53,390 nt of DNA from Lachnospiraceae bacterium (GTDB taxonomy: Bacteria; Bacillota; Clostridia; Oscillospirales; Ruminococcaceae), in assembly GCA_023664705.1 (NCBI GenBank), contig JAMPFE010000001.1, positions 1 to 53,390 on the forward strand, written 5' to 3'. Made by a program: the position numbers and the translations under genes. Every line of letters begins with the position of its first letter. Position 1 is the stretch's first letter. Below, piece after piece: positions 14,163-23,682 of the stretch. The notes beneath the pieces are model-generated. The model ran no database searches and was not told the origin of the DNA. It worked only from the letters and a program-made list of their open reading frames with translations.

Positions 14163-16289
14163 ATGTTTGAGAATTACAAGGTGTACAAAACAATGTTCGC
14201 GGGCAGAGAGCTCACGGTTGAGACGGGCAAGGTCTGCGGTCTGGCGAACGGTTCCTGCTGGGTAAGATACGGCGAGACCGTGGTCATGGTAAACGTTACC
14301 GCCTCCCCCAAGCCGCGCGACGGCGTGGATTTCTTCCCGCTCGCCGTGGATTACGAGGAGAAGCTCTATTCCGTCGGAAAGATACCGGGCGGTTTCCTTA
14401 AGCGCGAGGGCAGACCGAGCGAAAAGGCTATCCTCACGTCGCGCGTGGTCGACAGACCCATGCGCCCGCTGTTCCCGAAGGATATGAGAAACGACGTCGC
14501 GATAACCATGACGGTGCTCGCGGTCGACCCCGACTGCTCCCCCGAAATTCTGGGCATGATAGGCGCGTCTATCGCGGTGTCTATCTCCGATATCCCGTGG
14601 AACGGTCCTATCGGCGGCATCTCCGTGGGTCTTGTCGACGGCAATATCGTGCTTATGCCCAACCAGGCCGAGAGAGCGAAGAGCGACCTCAACCTCACCG
14701 TCGCAAGCTCCGAGAAAAAGGTGGTTATGATAGAGGCGGGCGCCAACGAGGTTCCCGACGACGTTATGTTCAACGCCATTATGGCGGGTCACGACGAGAT
14801 AGTAAAGAGTCTTATCCCGTTCATCAAGAATATTCAGGCCGAGATCGGCAAGCCCAAGTTTGCGTTCGAGAGCATGGAGGTCGACCACGATATGTACGAC
14901 GCGATCTCCGAGTTCGCTATCGAAAAGGTACGCTACGCAATGGACACGGACGACAAGAACGTCCGCGAGGAGCGCCTCCAGCCCGTTTACGCGGAGGTAC
15001 ACGAAAAGTTCGACGGGCAGTACCCCGAGCAGATACCGATGATAGACGAGTGCATGTACAAGCTCCAGAAGTTCGTTGTGCGCCGCTGGCTGCTCGACGA
15101 CGGCAAGCGCGTGGACGGTCGCGCGCTCGATCAGATGCGCCCCCTCGCGGCGGAGGTCGCGGTGCTGCCGAGAGTTCACGGCTCGGGCATTTTCACGCGC
15201 GGTCAGACGCAGGTCATGACGGTCTGCACGCTCGGTCCCGTTTCCGACTCCCAGAAGCTTGAGGGTCTCGACGACGAGGACGGCAAGCGCTATATGCACC
15301 ACTACAACTTCCCCGCGTACTCCGTCGGCGAAACGAAAGCCTCCCGCGGTCCCGGCAGACGTGAGATAGGTCACGGCGCGCTCGCCGAGAGAGCGCTTAT
15401 CCCCGTTATCCCGTCGGTCGAGGAGTTCCCCTACGCGATAAGACTGGTCTCCGAGGTGCTCTCCTCGAACGGCTCCACCTCGCAGGGCTCCGTATGCGGC
15501 TCCACGCTTGCGCTCATGGACGCGGGCGTTCCGATAAAGAAGCCCGTTGCGGGCATCTCCTGCGGGCTTATCACCGAGGGCGAGCGCTGGATGACCATGG
15601 TCGACATTCAGGGCGTCGAGGACTTCTTCGGCGATATGGATTTCAAGGTAGCGGGTACGCACGAGGGCATCACCGCTATCCAAATGGATCTGAAGATAGA
15701 CGGTCTCACCCCCGAGATAATCAAGAGCGCGTTTGAAAAGACCCACAAGGCTCGCGACTATATCCTCGACGAGGTAATGCTCAAGGCTATCCCCGAGCCC
15801 CGCAAGGAGGTCGGCAAGTACGCTCCCAAGATGCTCGCGACCAAGGTTCCCGTGGACAAGATCAGCGACGTTATCGGCAAGGGCGGCAAGGTCATTCAGA
15901 AGCTCTGCGCGGACTTCGAGGTCAAGATCGACGTGGACGAGGACGGAAACGTGTTCATCTGCGGTCTGGATATGGAAAAGGCGAACGCCTGCGTACAGGT
16001 TATTCACACTATTGTCAACCCGCCCGAGATAGGCGCTATCTACAAGGGCAAGGTAGTCCGCATCATGAACTTCGGCGCGTTCGTCGAGATAGCTCCCGGC
16101 AAGGACGGCATGGTTCACATCTCCAAGCTCGAAAACCACCGCGTCGAAAAGGTCGAGGACGTTGTTTCCATAGGCGACGAGATAATCGTCAAGGTAATGG
16201 AGATCGACCAGCAGGGCAGAATAAACCTCTCGCGAAAGGACGCTCTCGCGGACATCGAAGCAAAGAAAAAGGCTCAGCAGCAGGGCTGA
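14163..16289 (+). CDS. pnp: Polyribonucleotide nucleotidyltransferase (PNPase)
   Basis: A 708-residue phosphorolytic 3'-5' exoribonuclease that takes part in mRNA turnover. Order of domains: first RNase PH fold, helical linker, second RNase PH fold with the catalytic aspartates in MDFKVAGTHEGITAIQMD, KH domain with VIGKGGK, and C-terminal S1 domain (YKGKVVRIMNFGAFVEI). The frame opens at 14112, but a TATAAT at 14132-14137 would start transcription near 14144, and homologues begin about MFENYKVYK, so ATG 14163 is chosen; its AAAGGA lies 13 nt upstream. Confidence 0.97.
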   Translation: MFENYKVYKTMFAGRELTVETGKVCGLANGSCWVRYGETVVMVNVTASPKPRDGVDFFPLAVDYEEKLYSVGKIPGGFLKREGRPSEKAILTSRVVDRPMRPLFPKDMRNDVAITMTVLAVDPDCSPEILGMIGASIAVSISDIPWNGPIGGISVGLVDGNIVLMPNQAERAKSDLNLTVASSEKKVVMIEAGANEVPDDVMFNAIMAGHDEIVKSLIPFIKNIQAEIGKPKFAFESMEVDHDMYDAISEFAIEKVRYAMDTDDKNVREERLQPVYAEVHEKFDGQYPEQIPMIDECMYKLQKFVVRRWLLDDGKRVDGRALDQMRPLAAEVAVLPRVHGSGIFTRGQTQVMTVCTLGPVSDSQKLEGLDDEDGKRYMHHYNFPAYSVGETKASRGPGRREIGHGALAERALIPVIPSVEEFPYAIRLVSEVLSSNGSTSQGSVCGSTLALMDAGVPIKKPVAGISCGLITEGERWMTMVDIQGVEDFFGDMDFKVAGTHEGITAIQMDLKIDGLTPEIIKSAFEKTHKARDYILDEVMLKAIPEPRKEVGKYAPKMLATKVPVDKISDVIGKGGKVIQKLCADFEVKIDVDEDGNVFICGLDMEKANACVQVIHTIVNPPEIGAIYKGKVVRIMNFGAFVEIAPGKDGMVHISKLENHRVEKVEDVVSIGDEIIVKVMEIDQQGRINLSRKDALADIEAKKKAQQQG

Positions 16290-16310
16290 GCGCTCAATTA
16301 AATAAATCGT

Positions 16311-16338
16311 CAGCCCGAAAACTTTCGGGCTGATTTTT
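16311..16338 (+). terminator. Terminator after pnp
   Basis: A 10-bp stem CAGCCCGAAA/TTTCGGGCTG with a 2-nt loop, followed by ATTTTTCC. Confidence 0.92.
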
Positions 16339-16340
16339 CC

Positions 16341-16369
16341 TTGACAATCCACCCATTATCTGCTATAAT
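16341..16369 (+). promoter_or_regulatory. Promoter of the YegP-like gene
   Basis: Perfect consensus TTGACA-17-TATAAT, starting only three bases after the pnp terminator T-run. Confidence 0.9.
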
Positions 16370-16418
16370 GAAAGTGACCGCATAGACGGCGGCATATTAT
16401 TGAAAGGAACTGTAAATT

Positions 16419-16793
16419 ATGGGAAAATTTGTAATCAAGACCACGAAATCGGGCGGCTTTATGTTCAACCTCAAGGCGGACAACGGCGAGGTGATCGCCA
16501 CAAGCGAGACTTATAATTCCAAGGACGGAGCAAGAACGGGTCTGGATAGCGTTATTACAAACGCCCCGAGAGCCGCTGTGGAGGATCAGACCGTCGAGGG
16601 CTTCGCGACCGAAAAAAATCCCAAATTTGAAGTATACAAGGATAAAGCGGGCGAGTTCCGCTTCCGTCTCAAGGCGAAAAACGGGAAGATAATCGCGGTA
16701 GGCGAGGGCTATAAGACAAAGGCGAGCTGCCTGAACGGCATCGAGAGCATCAGGAAAAACGCCGTTCCCAGCATCAAAATCGAGATAGAGTAA
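16419..16793 (+). CDS. YegP-like protein with two DUF1508 repeats
   Basis: A 124-residue protein made of two similar halves (about 1-55 and 65-120), each with the DUF1508 pattern FRFRLKAKNGKIIAVGEGYKTKASCLNGIESI; the first copy reads FMFNLKADNGEVIATSETYNSKDGARTGLDSV. The family is small, soluble and of unknown function. It has its own consensus promoter and probably forms a single-gene unit. Confidence 0.9.
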   Translation: MGKFVIKTTKSGGFMFNLKADNGEVIATSETYNSKDGARTGLDSVITNAPRAAVEDQTVEGFATEKNPKFEVYKDKAGEFRFRLKAKNGKIIAVGEGYKTKASCLNGIESIRKNAVPSIKIEIE

Positions 16794-16843
16794 GGCGTGC
16801 CGCCGTGGCGGCAGCTTCTGCCTTTGGCAATCCCAACAAAATG

Positions 16844-16863
16844 CCCCCGATAATTCGGGGGCT
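16844..16863. terminator. Bidirectional terminator between convergent genes
   Basis: CCCCGA-TAAT-TCGGGG core, with TGATTTCT on the plus side and ATTTTGTT on the minus side. It can serve the YegP-like gene and the lipoprotein at the end of the phosphorelay operon. Confidence 0.7.
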
Positions 16864-16921
16864 GATTTCTGTAAGGCTATAATGTTCATTAAAGGCAGCA
16901 CGCCTTGCAGCCCCTTTATTT

Positions 16922-17941
16922 TCATATTCTTTCCAAACTCAGCACCCTCGCGTCGACCTCCGAAAAGCCCGAGCTTCCCCGCGAAACTATGTCACCGACC
17001 GTTATCCTCACGTGAACGTTGTGCTCGCCTATCTCCAGCCCGTCAAGCTCAATGTCATAGTCATGAATATTCCCGAGCGAGAACATATTGTAATCGCCGT
17101 AGCCGTTGCCGTCCCAGTTTCCGTGGGTATAATGCAAAACCGCGTCCTCAACGACCTCGTACTTCATAAGCGGTATCAGCCCCGCGCACTCGTTGTCGAG
17201 CACGAGCCTCATCTCGCCGCCCTCATCGTAGCCCTCGTTCGGGTTCGACACGCTGATATAGCCCGTAAGCTCCAGCTCCCCGTCAAACTCCAGCGTTCCG
17301 CTCCACGTATACGCCCCGTTTATGCTCATGTCGTAGTTCATGTAATTTGAGTAGAACTCCGTCTCGGCACTCTTGACCGTAAGCGCCCCGAATTTGTCGC
17401 CGACCCCGACGCGGTAAAATTCGCCGCTCGGAGCGACCTCCTCGCCGACGTAGCTCCAATAATTGTCGAGCCCGATCCCCTCAACGGTCTCAAACATATC
17501 GGGGTTTTGCGCGGGGTTAAAGGAATACTTCGGGGTGAACGCATACGCGAACCCGCCGCAGACAACCATGTAATCGCAGTTCAGAAACCGCTCCTCGTCA
17601 AGGTCGCCGAGCGAAAATTGCTCCAATTGACCGTCAACATCGTAGACCGCGCCCTCCAGCTTCGTGATGTCCGAGGTGTAGACGACCGTCCCGTCCACGC
17701 AGGTCAGGAACGTCGGCTCGCCCTTTGTCGGAACGCTCTCCTCGGGCAAGCTCTCCGAGCTCTCCGAACTCGTGCTCTCGGGAACACTCTCGGACGAGCT
17801 CCCCGAGCTTTCACCCGAGCTTTCAAGCGTGCTCTCGGGCGCGGAAACGCTCCCGCTCTCGGGCGAGCTCTCGCCGTTATCGCAGCCCGCAAGCGCCGCG
17901 AGCATTGCCATTGTGCAGATAATTGCAGTAAATTTTTTCAT
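16922..17941 (-). CDS. Lipoprotein, unknown, with Ser/Glu-rich linker
   Basis: A 339-residue secreted lipoprotein. The signal peptide MKKFTAIICTMAMLAALAGC ends in a lipobox with cysteine 20. Residues 24-70 are an extended Ser/Glu/Pro linker, followed by a beta-rich domain without a family I recognise (EGIGLDNYWSYVGEE, FDGELELTGYISV). It lies 47 bp downstream of the hybrid kinase gene with no terminator between, so it may belong to the phosphorelay operon, perhaps as an extracellular partner of the sensor domain. Confidence 0.8.
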   Translation of the reverse strand: MKKFTAIICTMAMLAALAGCDNGESSPESGSVSAPESTLESSGESSGSSSESVPESTSSESSESLPEESVPTKGEPTFLTCVDGTVVYTSDITKLEGAVYDVDGQLEQFSLGDLDEERFLNCDYMVVCGGFAYAFTPKYSFNPAQNPDMFETVEGIGLDNYWSYVGEEVAPSGEFYRVGVGDKFGALTVKSAETEFYSNYMNYDMSINGAYTWSGTLEFDGELELTGYISVSNPNEGYDEGGEMRLVLDNECAGLIPLMKYEVVEDAVLHYTHGNWDGNGYGDYNMFSLGNIHDYDIELDGLEIGEHNVHVRITVGDIVSRGSSGFSEVDARVLSLERI

Positions 17942-17988
17942 AAATGTTCTTCCTTTCGTGGTAAAATTATTCTAAAGCGCCGCAGTGA

Positions 17989-20538
17989 TTATTTTTTGAT
18001 GTATTTTTCCAGCAGTCTCGCAACGACATTCACGTCGATAGGCTTTGAGGTATGCGCGTTCATTCCCGCGTCTAGACACTTCTTCACGTCCTCCGAGAAC
18101 GCGTCCGCGGTCATCGCGATTATCGGTATATCCTTGTCGGGGCGGCTGCTCGCGCGTATCGCCTCGGCTGCCTCGTAGCCCGACATAACGGGCATCCGTA
18201 TATCCATAAGCACAGCCTTGTAATAGCCGACCTCGCTCTTCTCGAACATATCCACGCAGATCTGCCCGTTCTCCGCATGGTCAATATCCAGCCCCAGATC
18301 GGACAGCAGCTCCTCCGCGATCTCCCAGTTGAGCTCGTTGTCCTCCGCAAGGAGTATCTTCATATTGTTGAAATCGATGACCTCCACGGGGCGCTCGGCA
18401 ATATTGCCCGCGTCGGCAGCCGACGGCATCTCGCTGCCCGTGAACTGCTTCAGCCCGTAAAACAGCGTCGAAGTAAACAGCGGCTTCGAGATAAAGCCCG
18501 AAACGCCCGCCGCACGTGCATCCGCCTCTATCTCCGTCCAATCGTAAGCGGAGATAAGCAGAATGGGTATATCGTCCCCGAGCTTTGAGCGTATCTGCCG
18601 CGCGGTCTCAATGCCGTCAATGCCCGGCAGCTTCCAGTCAAGCAAAATTATCTGATAGGGTTTTTCGGAAGCCTGCCTGTCCATTGCCATTTTAACGGCA
18701 GTCTCGCCGTCGAGCGTCCATTCCGAATCGATGCCTATCTTCTTCAGCGACTCCGAGGTCGTCCTGCATATCATCTCGTCGTCGTCGACCACCAGCATAT
18801 GCCAGTTCGGGAGTATCATCTCCTCCTCGCGCATCTCCGCCTTTTCAAGGTCGAACGCCACGCGGAAATGCGTGCCCTTGCCCGGCGCGCTGTCAACGTC
18901 GATAGTGCCGCCCATAGCGTCAATGATGTATTTCGTGATAGCCATTCCCAGACCCGTGCCCTCGGTCTTGTGCACCCTCTTGGAGTCCTCGCGCGCAAAC
19001 GCCTCGAATATCTTCTCCCTGAACTCCTCGGACATGCCTATGCCGTTGTCCTTGACCTCGATATGCACCTGCGTAAAGTTGTCGCCCTTCTCCGAGGGTC
19101 TCTCGTAAAGCCTTACCTCGATCGAGCCGCCCTCCGGCGTAAATTTTATCGCGTTCGACAACAGATTGAGAATTATCTGGTCAATGCGCACGCTGTCGCA
19201 GTAAACGTTCTCCGTCACAATATCGCTGATAAACACGTCGAATTTCAGCTTCTTCGACTTCACCTGCGGCTGCACTATGCTCACGATAGCTTCCATTATC
19301 TCCCGCAGCGAAACCTCCGACATTGAAAGCGTCATCTTTCCGCTCTCAATCTTCGACATATCCAGAATATCGTTGATAAGCCCCAGCAGGTGCTTGCTCG
19401 AAAGCGTTATCTTGGAAAGGCAGTTTTCAACGTGCTGCCTGTCGTCGATGTTCGCCGTCGCGATAGCCGTCATGCCGACGATAGCGTTCATCGGCGTGCG
19501 TATATCGTGCGACATATTCGACAAAAACTCGCTCTTCGCCTTTGTCGCCTGCTCCGCCTCCTCGCGCGCCTTGTAAAGCATCTTCATCATTCTTATATAA
19601 ATAATGAAGATAAACGTGAACGCCACCGCGTTTATCGCCATACACGTCACATACAGCGCCGTGCGGTGCGCTTCCAGCGTATTCAGCGAAACGTTCAGCG
19701 TGTCGAACGGCATAACCGTCACAAGATACCATTCCGAATCGGGCAGCGTCGTAGCGTAAACGTGCCTGCGATCGTTCTCAAACGGCGTAAGCTTGGAAAA
19801 ATCCTTTCCCGTTTCCATGGCGCTTTTCAGCTCCTCGATAAACTCCTCCGCGCCCTTCTTGTTATGCTCCTCGTAGAGCCTGCTTATGCGGTTAAAGTAG
19901 TTTCCGCTGTCGTTTTCGTCGGCATGCAGTATGCAGCTCCCGTCGCTGCGTATGATATGCGAATAGGTCAGCGTGTCCTCGCTGTCGAAGCCCAGCACCC
20001 TGTCAAGGTATTCCGACGAAAAACCCGCGCACAAGGCAACGCTCCGCGTCCCGCCGTCTATGGGATAGACGGCGGGTACGCCCATTATCACTATTTTTTT
20101 CATCATTTGGGAATTTCCCACGGCGACCTTCTTGTCGCCCCTTTTCAGCGAATTGAGAAAAGGCGCCGCGTCCTCGAGCGTCACGTCGTCCCCGTATATC
20201 ATATGGAGCTCGCCCCGCTCGTCAAGCAGCGCCAAATGGCTGTAACTCCGAAGATTTCCCTCGTAAGCAAGCAAATTGACAAGCTCCTCGCCAAATTCAA
20301 ACTTATCGGGCGGGGTACTGTCAACTATCATATTCAGCGCGTCAAGCCGCGCGCTTATCGCCGACTTGAAGTTCGTGGCGGTCCTGTCGCACATGCCGTC
20401 CATATAAACGTCGCCGACGTCGTACACCACGTCGTGCGTTTCCCTCCTCATCGTAAAAACGAGGGTCGAAAACGAGCCTATGTTCACGATTATCAGCAGC
20501 ACCAAGCTCACAACGAGAAATTTCGTCGTGCTTTTCAT
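17989..20538 (-). CDS. Hybrid sensor histidine kinase with two receiver domains
   Basis: An 849-residue membrane sensor. A first helix at about 6-28, an extracellular Cache-like domain to about 280, a second helix near 290-315, then HisKA with the phospho-accepting His344 in SNMSHDIRTPMNA, a HATPase domain (NLLSNAIKF, GTGLGMAI) and two receivers (ILLDWKLPG, VLMDIRMPV). No HPt domain is attached; a separate HPt gene lies upstream. The frame extends to a TTG at 20556, but that lies directly on GGGGTGG, whereas ATG 20538 has GAAGGA at good spacing, so the shorter start is chosen. Confidence 0.93.
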   Translation of the reverse strand: MKSTTKFLVVSLVLLIIVNIGSFSTLVFTMRRETHDVVYDVGDVYMDGMCDRTATNFKSAISARLDALNMIVDSTPPDKFEFGEELVNLLAYEGNLRSYSHLALLDERGELHMIYGDDVTLEDAAPFLNSLKRGDKKVAVGNSQMMKKIVIMGVPAVYPIDGGTRSVALCAGFSSEYLDRVLGFDSEDTLTYSHIIRSDGSCILHADENDSGNYFNRISRLYEEHNKKGAEEFIEELKSAMETGKDFSKLTPFENDRRHVYATTLPDSEWYLVTVMPFDTLNVSLNTLEAHRTALYVTCMAINAVAFTFIFIIYIRMMKMLYKAREEAEQATKAKSEFLSNMSHDIRTPMNAIVGMTAIATANIDDRQHVENCLSKITLSSKHLLGLINDILDMSKIESGKMTLSMSEVSLREIMEAIVSIVQPQVKSKKLKFDVFISDIVTENVYCDSVRIDQIILNLLSNAIKFTPEGGSIEVRLYERPSEKGDNFTQVHIEVKDNGIGMSEEFREKIFEAFAREDSKRVHKTEGTGLGMAITKYIIDAMGGTIDVDSAPGKGTHFRVAFDLEKAEMREEEMILPNWHMLVVDDDEMICRTTSESLKKIGIDSEWTLDGETAVKMAMDRQASEKPYQIILLDWKLPGIDGIETARQIRSKLGDDIPILLISAYDWTEIEADARAAGVSGFISKPLFTSTLFYGLKQFTGSEMPSAADAGNIAERPVEVIDFNNMKILLAEDNELNWEIAEELLSDLGLDIDHAENGQICVDMFEKSEVGYYKAVLMDIRMPVMSGYEAAEAIRASSRPDKDIPIIAMTADAFSEDVKKCLDAGMNAHTSKPIDVNVVARLLEKYIKK

Positions 20539-20572
20539 TGTATCCTTCAATTCCAACCACCCCTAAAACCGC

Positions 20573-20929
20573 TCACTCGTCAAGCTGCGCCAGCGCCGCC
20601 ATAACCGCGTCGTAATCCGCGCGCACAGTACCCAGAAGCTCTCCCGCGTTATCCGCAACAACGCCGCCCCTCAGCGCCTCCGTAAGCTCCGAGGAGGACG
20701 CGCGCAGCTTATCCAGCCCCAGATTAGCGCAAAGCCCCTTCAGCGTATGCGCCATCCTGAACGCCGTCTCATAGTCTCCGCTCTCAAACGACGACACCAG
20801 CTCCGACGTCGTCTTGTCGTTCAGAAACTTCCTCACGAACTTCCCGAGCATCTTCTCCGAGTTGCCCATTCTCGTAAGCGCCGCCTTGAAATCCGACCCT
20901 ATCTCATTATAAAAGACTTCTAAAGTCAT
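20573..20929 (-). CDS. HPt phosphotransfer protein
   Basis: A 118-residue four-helix HPt domain. The phosphorylated histidine is in RMAHTLKGLCANLGLDKL (about residue 60). It overlaps the end of the preceding HD-GYP gene by 23 bp and precedes the hybrid kinase by 34 bp. It would carry phosphate between the kinase's receivers and the HD-GYP protein's receiver. Confidence 0.92.
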   Translation of the reverse strand: MTLEVFYNEIGSDFKAALTRMGNSEKMLGKFVRKFLNDKTTSELVSSFESGDYETAFRMAHTLKGLCANLGLDKLRASSSELTEALRGGVVADNAGELLGTVRADYDAVMAALAQLDE

Positions 20930-22544
20930 TGCTTTCCGCTCCCTTCATAAACCCGTAAACGTTCCCCGCGGGAACCAGCTTCCCTATAACTCCCGTATAC
21001 CTCTGCGGCTCCTCGAGCGTCCAAGTCGTGCGGCACACCAGCTTGTACGTATAGCATTTCGTGTCCGCGGGATAGCGTGTGTTCTCCTCCGCGGTATCCG
21101 TTATCCTCAGCGACCTCACGGGCGTCTCCTCGCCCGGCTTCACGGTTACGAGCTGATGCACGTAAAACTGCACGATAGGCTGCTCCGCCGAAAGCGCCCT
21201 GAACTTCGCCGACAGATCGGCAAGCGTTTTCGAGCCCATTTCCTCGCAAAGCTTCTCATTATGCACGGGGTCTATTATCGTCTCGTCAACGCCGATCGCG
21301 ATAGCCGCGTTCGTCGAAAGCGACAGCATGTCCGAAGCCGCGTTGTACTCAAACGAGTATCCCCCCGTGATCCCCTCGAAGAAGCGGCTCTTCATCTTCT
21401 CGTATTCAAGCAGATGCAGCAGCCTGTCGGAGGAATACATAGCGTCGTTTCTCAGCAGCTCGTGCGCGAATTCCTTTATCTCGGTCTCCCCGCGCACGCC
21501 CGAGCGGTTGCCCTCCTTAACGAGGCGCATCTCCTCCGCGCAGTTCATCATGCAGGTGATAAGCAGCGGATTAAACTGTCCGCACTCGCCCTTGGAGATC
21601 ATCTCAATGGCGGTCTCATGCGAAAACGCCTTCTTATAGCATCTCTCGGCGGTAAGCGCGTCGTAAACGTCCGCCAGCGACACCGCCTGCGCCCCTATCG
21701 GAATATCGTCGCCCTTCAGCCCGTCGGGATAGCCGCGCCCGTCCCAACGCTCGTGGTGCCACCTCGATATAGCGTAAGCCAACTTAACGATAGGCTCGTC
21801 GCGGTAAAGCGGCACGTTCGAGATCATCTGCGAGCCTACCGCGGAGTGCGATTTCATTATCTTAAACTCCTCGTCGGTCAGCCTTCCCGGCTTGTTGATG
21901 ATCTCGTCCGGAATACATATTTTGCCAATATCGTGCAGCGCGGAAACCGTGGAGATAAGCGAGATATCCGACTCCGAAAGCTCGTATTTGTCGGTCAGCT
22001 TCACAAGCTCCCTCAGCAGTATCTCGGTATAGCTCTGCACGTTTACAACGTGGTCGCCGCATTCGCCGTTGCGGAACTCGACGGTGTTCGCGAGTATCTC
22101 TATCATTACCTTGGAATTTTTTTCCTTTTCGTAATACTGGTCGGCAATGATGCCCGCGAGCTTCTTCTGCTTCGCGTACAGTCTAGTCACGTTGTTGCAG
22201 CGCTTTTTAACGATAAGCGCGTCAAACGGGCGGCGGATAAACTCCGTAACGCCGAGGTCGTAAGCCTTGTGCGTCACCTCCGCGGAGTCCTCCGAGCTTA
22301 TCATAATGACGGGCAGATCGGCAAGCCAGCCGTTCTTGTTCATTATGTCGAGGACCTCCATGCCGTCCATAACGGGCATTACCATATCCAGCAGCACGAG
22401 CGAGATCTCGGTATTCCGCTCCGCAAGGACGGTTATAGCCTCTTTGCCGTTTGCCGCCTCGAATATCTCATATTCGTCCGAAAGCATCTCCGTAAGTATC
22501 TCGCGGTTCAGCTCGGAGTCGTCGACAATAAGTATTTTTTCCAT
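20907..22544 (-). CDS. Response regulator with HD-GYP domain (c-di-GMP phosphodiesterase)
   Basis: A 545-residue protein: receiver (1-120) with the acceptor aspartate in LVLLDMVMP, HD-GYP domain (about 140-330) with HDIGK and HHERWDGRGYPDG, and a C-terminal PAS-like region (about 385-535). HD and GYP motifs are intact, so it should hydrolyse cyclic di-GMP when phosphorylated. Together with the HPt protein and hybrid kinase it forms a complete phosphorelay, a plausible control of motility or adhesion. A hairpin (AGCGGA/TCCGCT) lies in the leader where a Shine-Dalgarno would be expected, and the ribosome site is weak. Confidence 0.92.
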   Translation of the reverse strand: MEKILIVDDSELNREILTEMLSDEYEIFEAANGKEAITVLAERNTEISLVLLDMVMPVMDGMEVLDIMNKNGWLADLPVIMISSEDSAEVTHKAYDLGVTEFIRRPFDALIVKKRCNNVTRLYAKQKKLAGIIADQYYEKEKNSKVMIEILANTVEFRNGECGDHVVNVQSYTEILLRELVKLTDKYELSESDISLISTVSALHDIGKICIPDEIINKPGRLTDEEFKIMKSHSAVGSQMISNVPLYRDEPIVKLAYAISRWHHERWDGRGYPDGLKGDDIPIGAQAVSLADVYDALTAERCYKKAFSHETAIEMISKGECGQFNPLLITCMMNCAEEMRLVKEGNRSGVRGETEIKEFAHELLRNDAMYSSDRLLHLLEYEKMKSRFFEGITGGYSFEYNAASDMLSLSTNAAIAIGVDETIIDPVHNEKLCEEMGSKTLADLSAKFRALSAEQPIVQFYVHQLVTVKPGEETPVRSLRITDTAEENTRYPADTKCYTYKLVCRTTWTLEEPQRYTGVIGKLVPAGNVYGFMKGAESNDFRSLL

Positions 22545-22615
22545 AGTTTGCCAAGAAAGCGGAATATCTCCGCTCTCTCACAAGCCCCCTTTCATATAAT
22601 TTTACAGTCATTGAT

Positions 22616-22644
22616 ATTATAACATATTCCGCAAAATTTGTCAA
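22616..22644 (-). promoter_or_regulatory. Promoter of the phosphorelay operon
   Basis: On the minus strand, TTGACA, 17 bp, TATAAT: perfect consensus, about 70 bp before the HD-GYP start. Confidence 0.9.
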
Positions 22645-22704
22645 CACAAAAAACCAACAATATCGCTTGTTAATCGCTTGACAAATATAGACCTCATCCG
22701 AGAA

Positions 22705-23610
22705 TTATTTCACAAGCCCCTCGGGCACCCCGTCGAGAGTGACCACCCTCGTGTCGTTGTACACAGCCCGCAGGGTATCGCTGTCGTTCGCCATAAGATA
22801 GTCGGTGTGCCACGGCATAAACCACGCCCACACGTCCCCGTCGCGCACAAAGTCGTCAAACAGCGGCACGTTCCCGCACTCGTGGTACGCCATAACCTTG
22901 TCCGCGACCTTGAGCAGCCTGTCCCAGCCCGCTCTGTTGGTGCTGTTGTCGTAGGTATCCGACCCGATTATATCGCAGTATTCGTCCCCTGGATACCACC
23001 CGTCCTTCACCTCGCCCGAATACCCCAGCACCCAGATAAGGTTGTTGAGTTTATACTCATTCGTGAATTTATCGTACATCAGCCGCCACAGCTTAATGAA
23101 ATTCTCCGCGCCGCCCTTGCCCCACCAGAACCATTGCCCGTCAAACTCGTGGAACGGTCTCCACAGCACGGTAACGCCCGCGTCACGCAGCTCGCCGAGC
23201 GCCCTCGCGGCTCTGTCCCAGCTCGCCATGAGCGTGGAATTTTCCTCCGTCCCCTCCGCAAACAGCCGTTCAAAATCGGGGTCGTCCGCCTTGCATTCGG
23301 GATAGTCGCTTATCGCCACCCCCGTATGCCAGCAGATCGTCACAAGCCCCCCGCGCCCCGTCCAGTCCACGGCGCGCCTCACAACGCCGTCAAAGTCGCC
23401 GCTCTTGAAGTCCAACCCCCTCATAGCGGGCAGCTTCCCCGTGACCCTCTCGATGTAGTCCATCTCATATTCGGGCGTGCCCCGCCAGATGCTCTCCTGC
23501 TGCGCCGCGAGCATTTTCTCCCCGAAGATCCCGCAAATGTAGTCGAATATCCTCCGCGTCCTCTCGTCGGCGTTCGGATTTGACAGCGTGTACCCGTTAA
23601 TTTTTCCCAT
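22705..23610 (-). CDS. Glycoside hydrolase family 26-like (beta-mannanase type), no signal peptide
   Basis: A 301-residue (beta/alpha)8 enzyme. The acid/base glutamate is in WRPFHEFDGQWFWWG and the nucleophile glutamate in MAYHECGNVP, the two hallmark sites of GH26 mannanases. It lacks a signal peptide or lipobox and begins MGKINGYTLSNPNAD, so it should act inside the cell on imported oligosaccharides. GGAAAGG precedes the ATG. No sugar transporter lies nearby. The family call is good; the substrate is inferred. Confidence 0.85.
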   Translation of the reverse strand: MGKINGYTLSNPNADERTRRIFDYICGIFGEKMLAAQQESIWRGTPEYEMDYIERVTGKLPAMRGLDFKSGDFDGVVRRAVDWTGRGGLVTICWHTGVAISDYPECKADDPDFERLFAEGTEENSTLMASWDRAARALGELRDAGVTVLWRPFHEFDGQWFWWGKGGAENFIKLWRLMYDKFTNEYKLNNLIWVLGYSGEVKDGWYPGDEYCDIIGSDTYDNSTNRAGWDRLLKVADKVMAYHECGNVPLFDDFVRDGDVWAWFMPWHTDYLMANDSDTLRAVYNDTRVVTLDGVPEGLVK

Positions 23611-23635
23611 AATTGCATTTCCTTTCCAATAATAA

Positions 23636-23659
23636 CCGCCGCCAAAAGCTCGGCGGCGG
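23636..23659 (-). terminator. Terminator before the GH26 gene
   Basis: CCGCCGCC pairs with GGCGGCGG; on the minus strand it is followed by TTATTATTGG. It ends the transcript of the YcxB-like gene; the T-rich tail runs into the GH26 ribosome site. Confidence 0.7.
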
Positions 23660-23682
23660 TCTTTGTGCGGCGTTGCCTTAAA

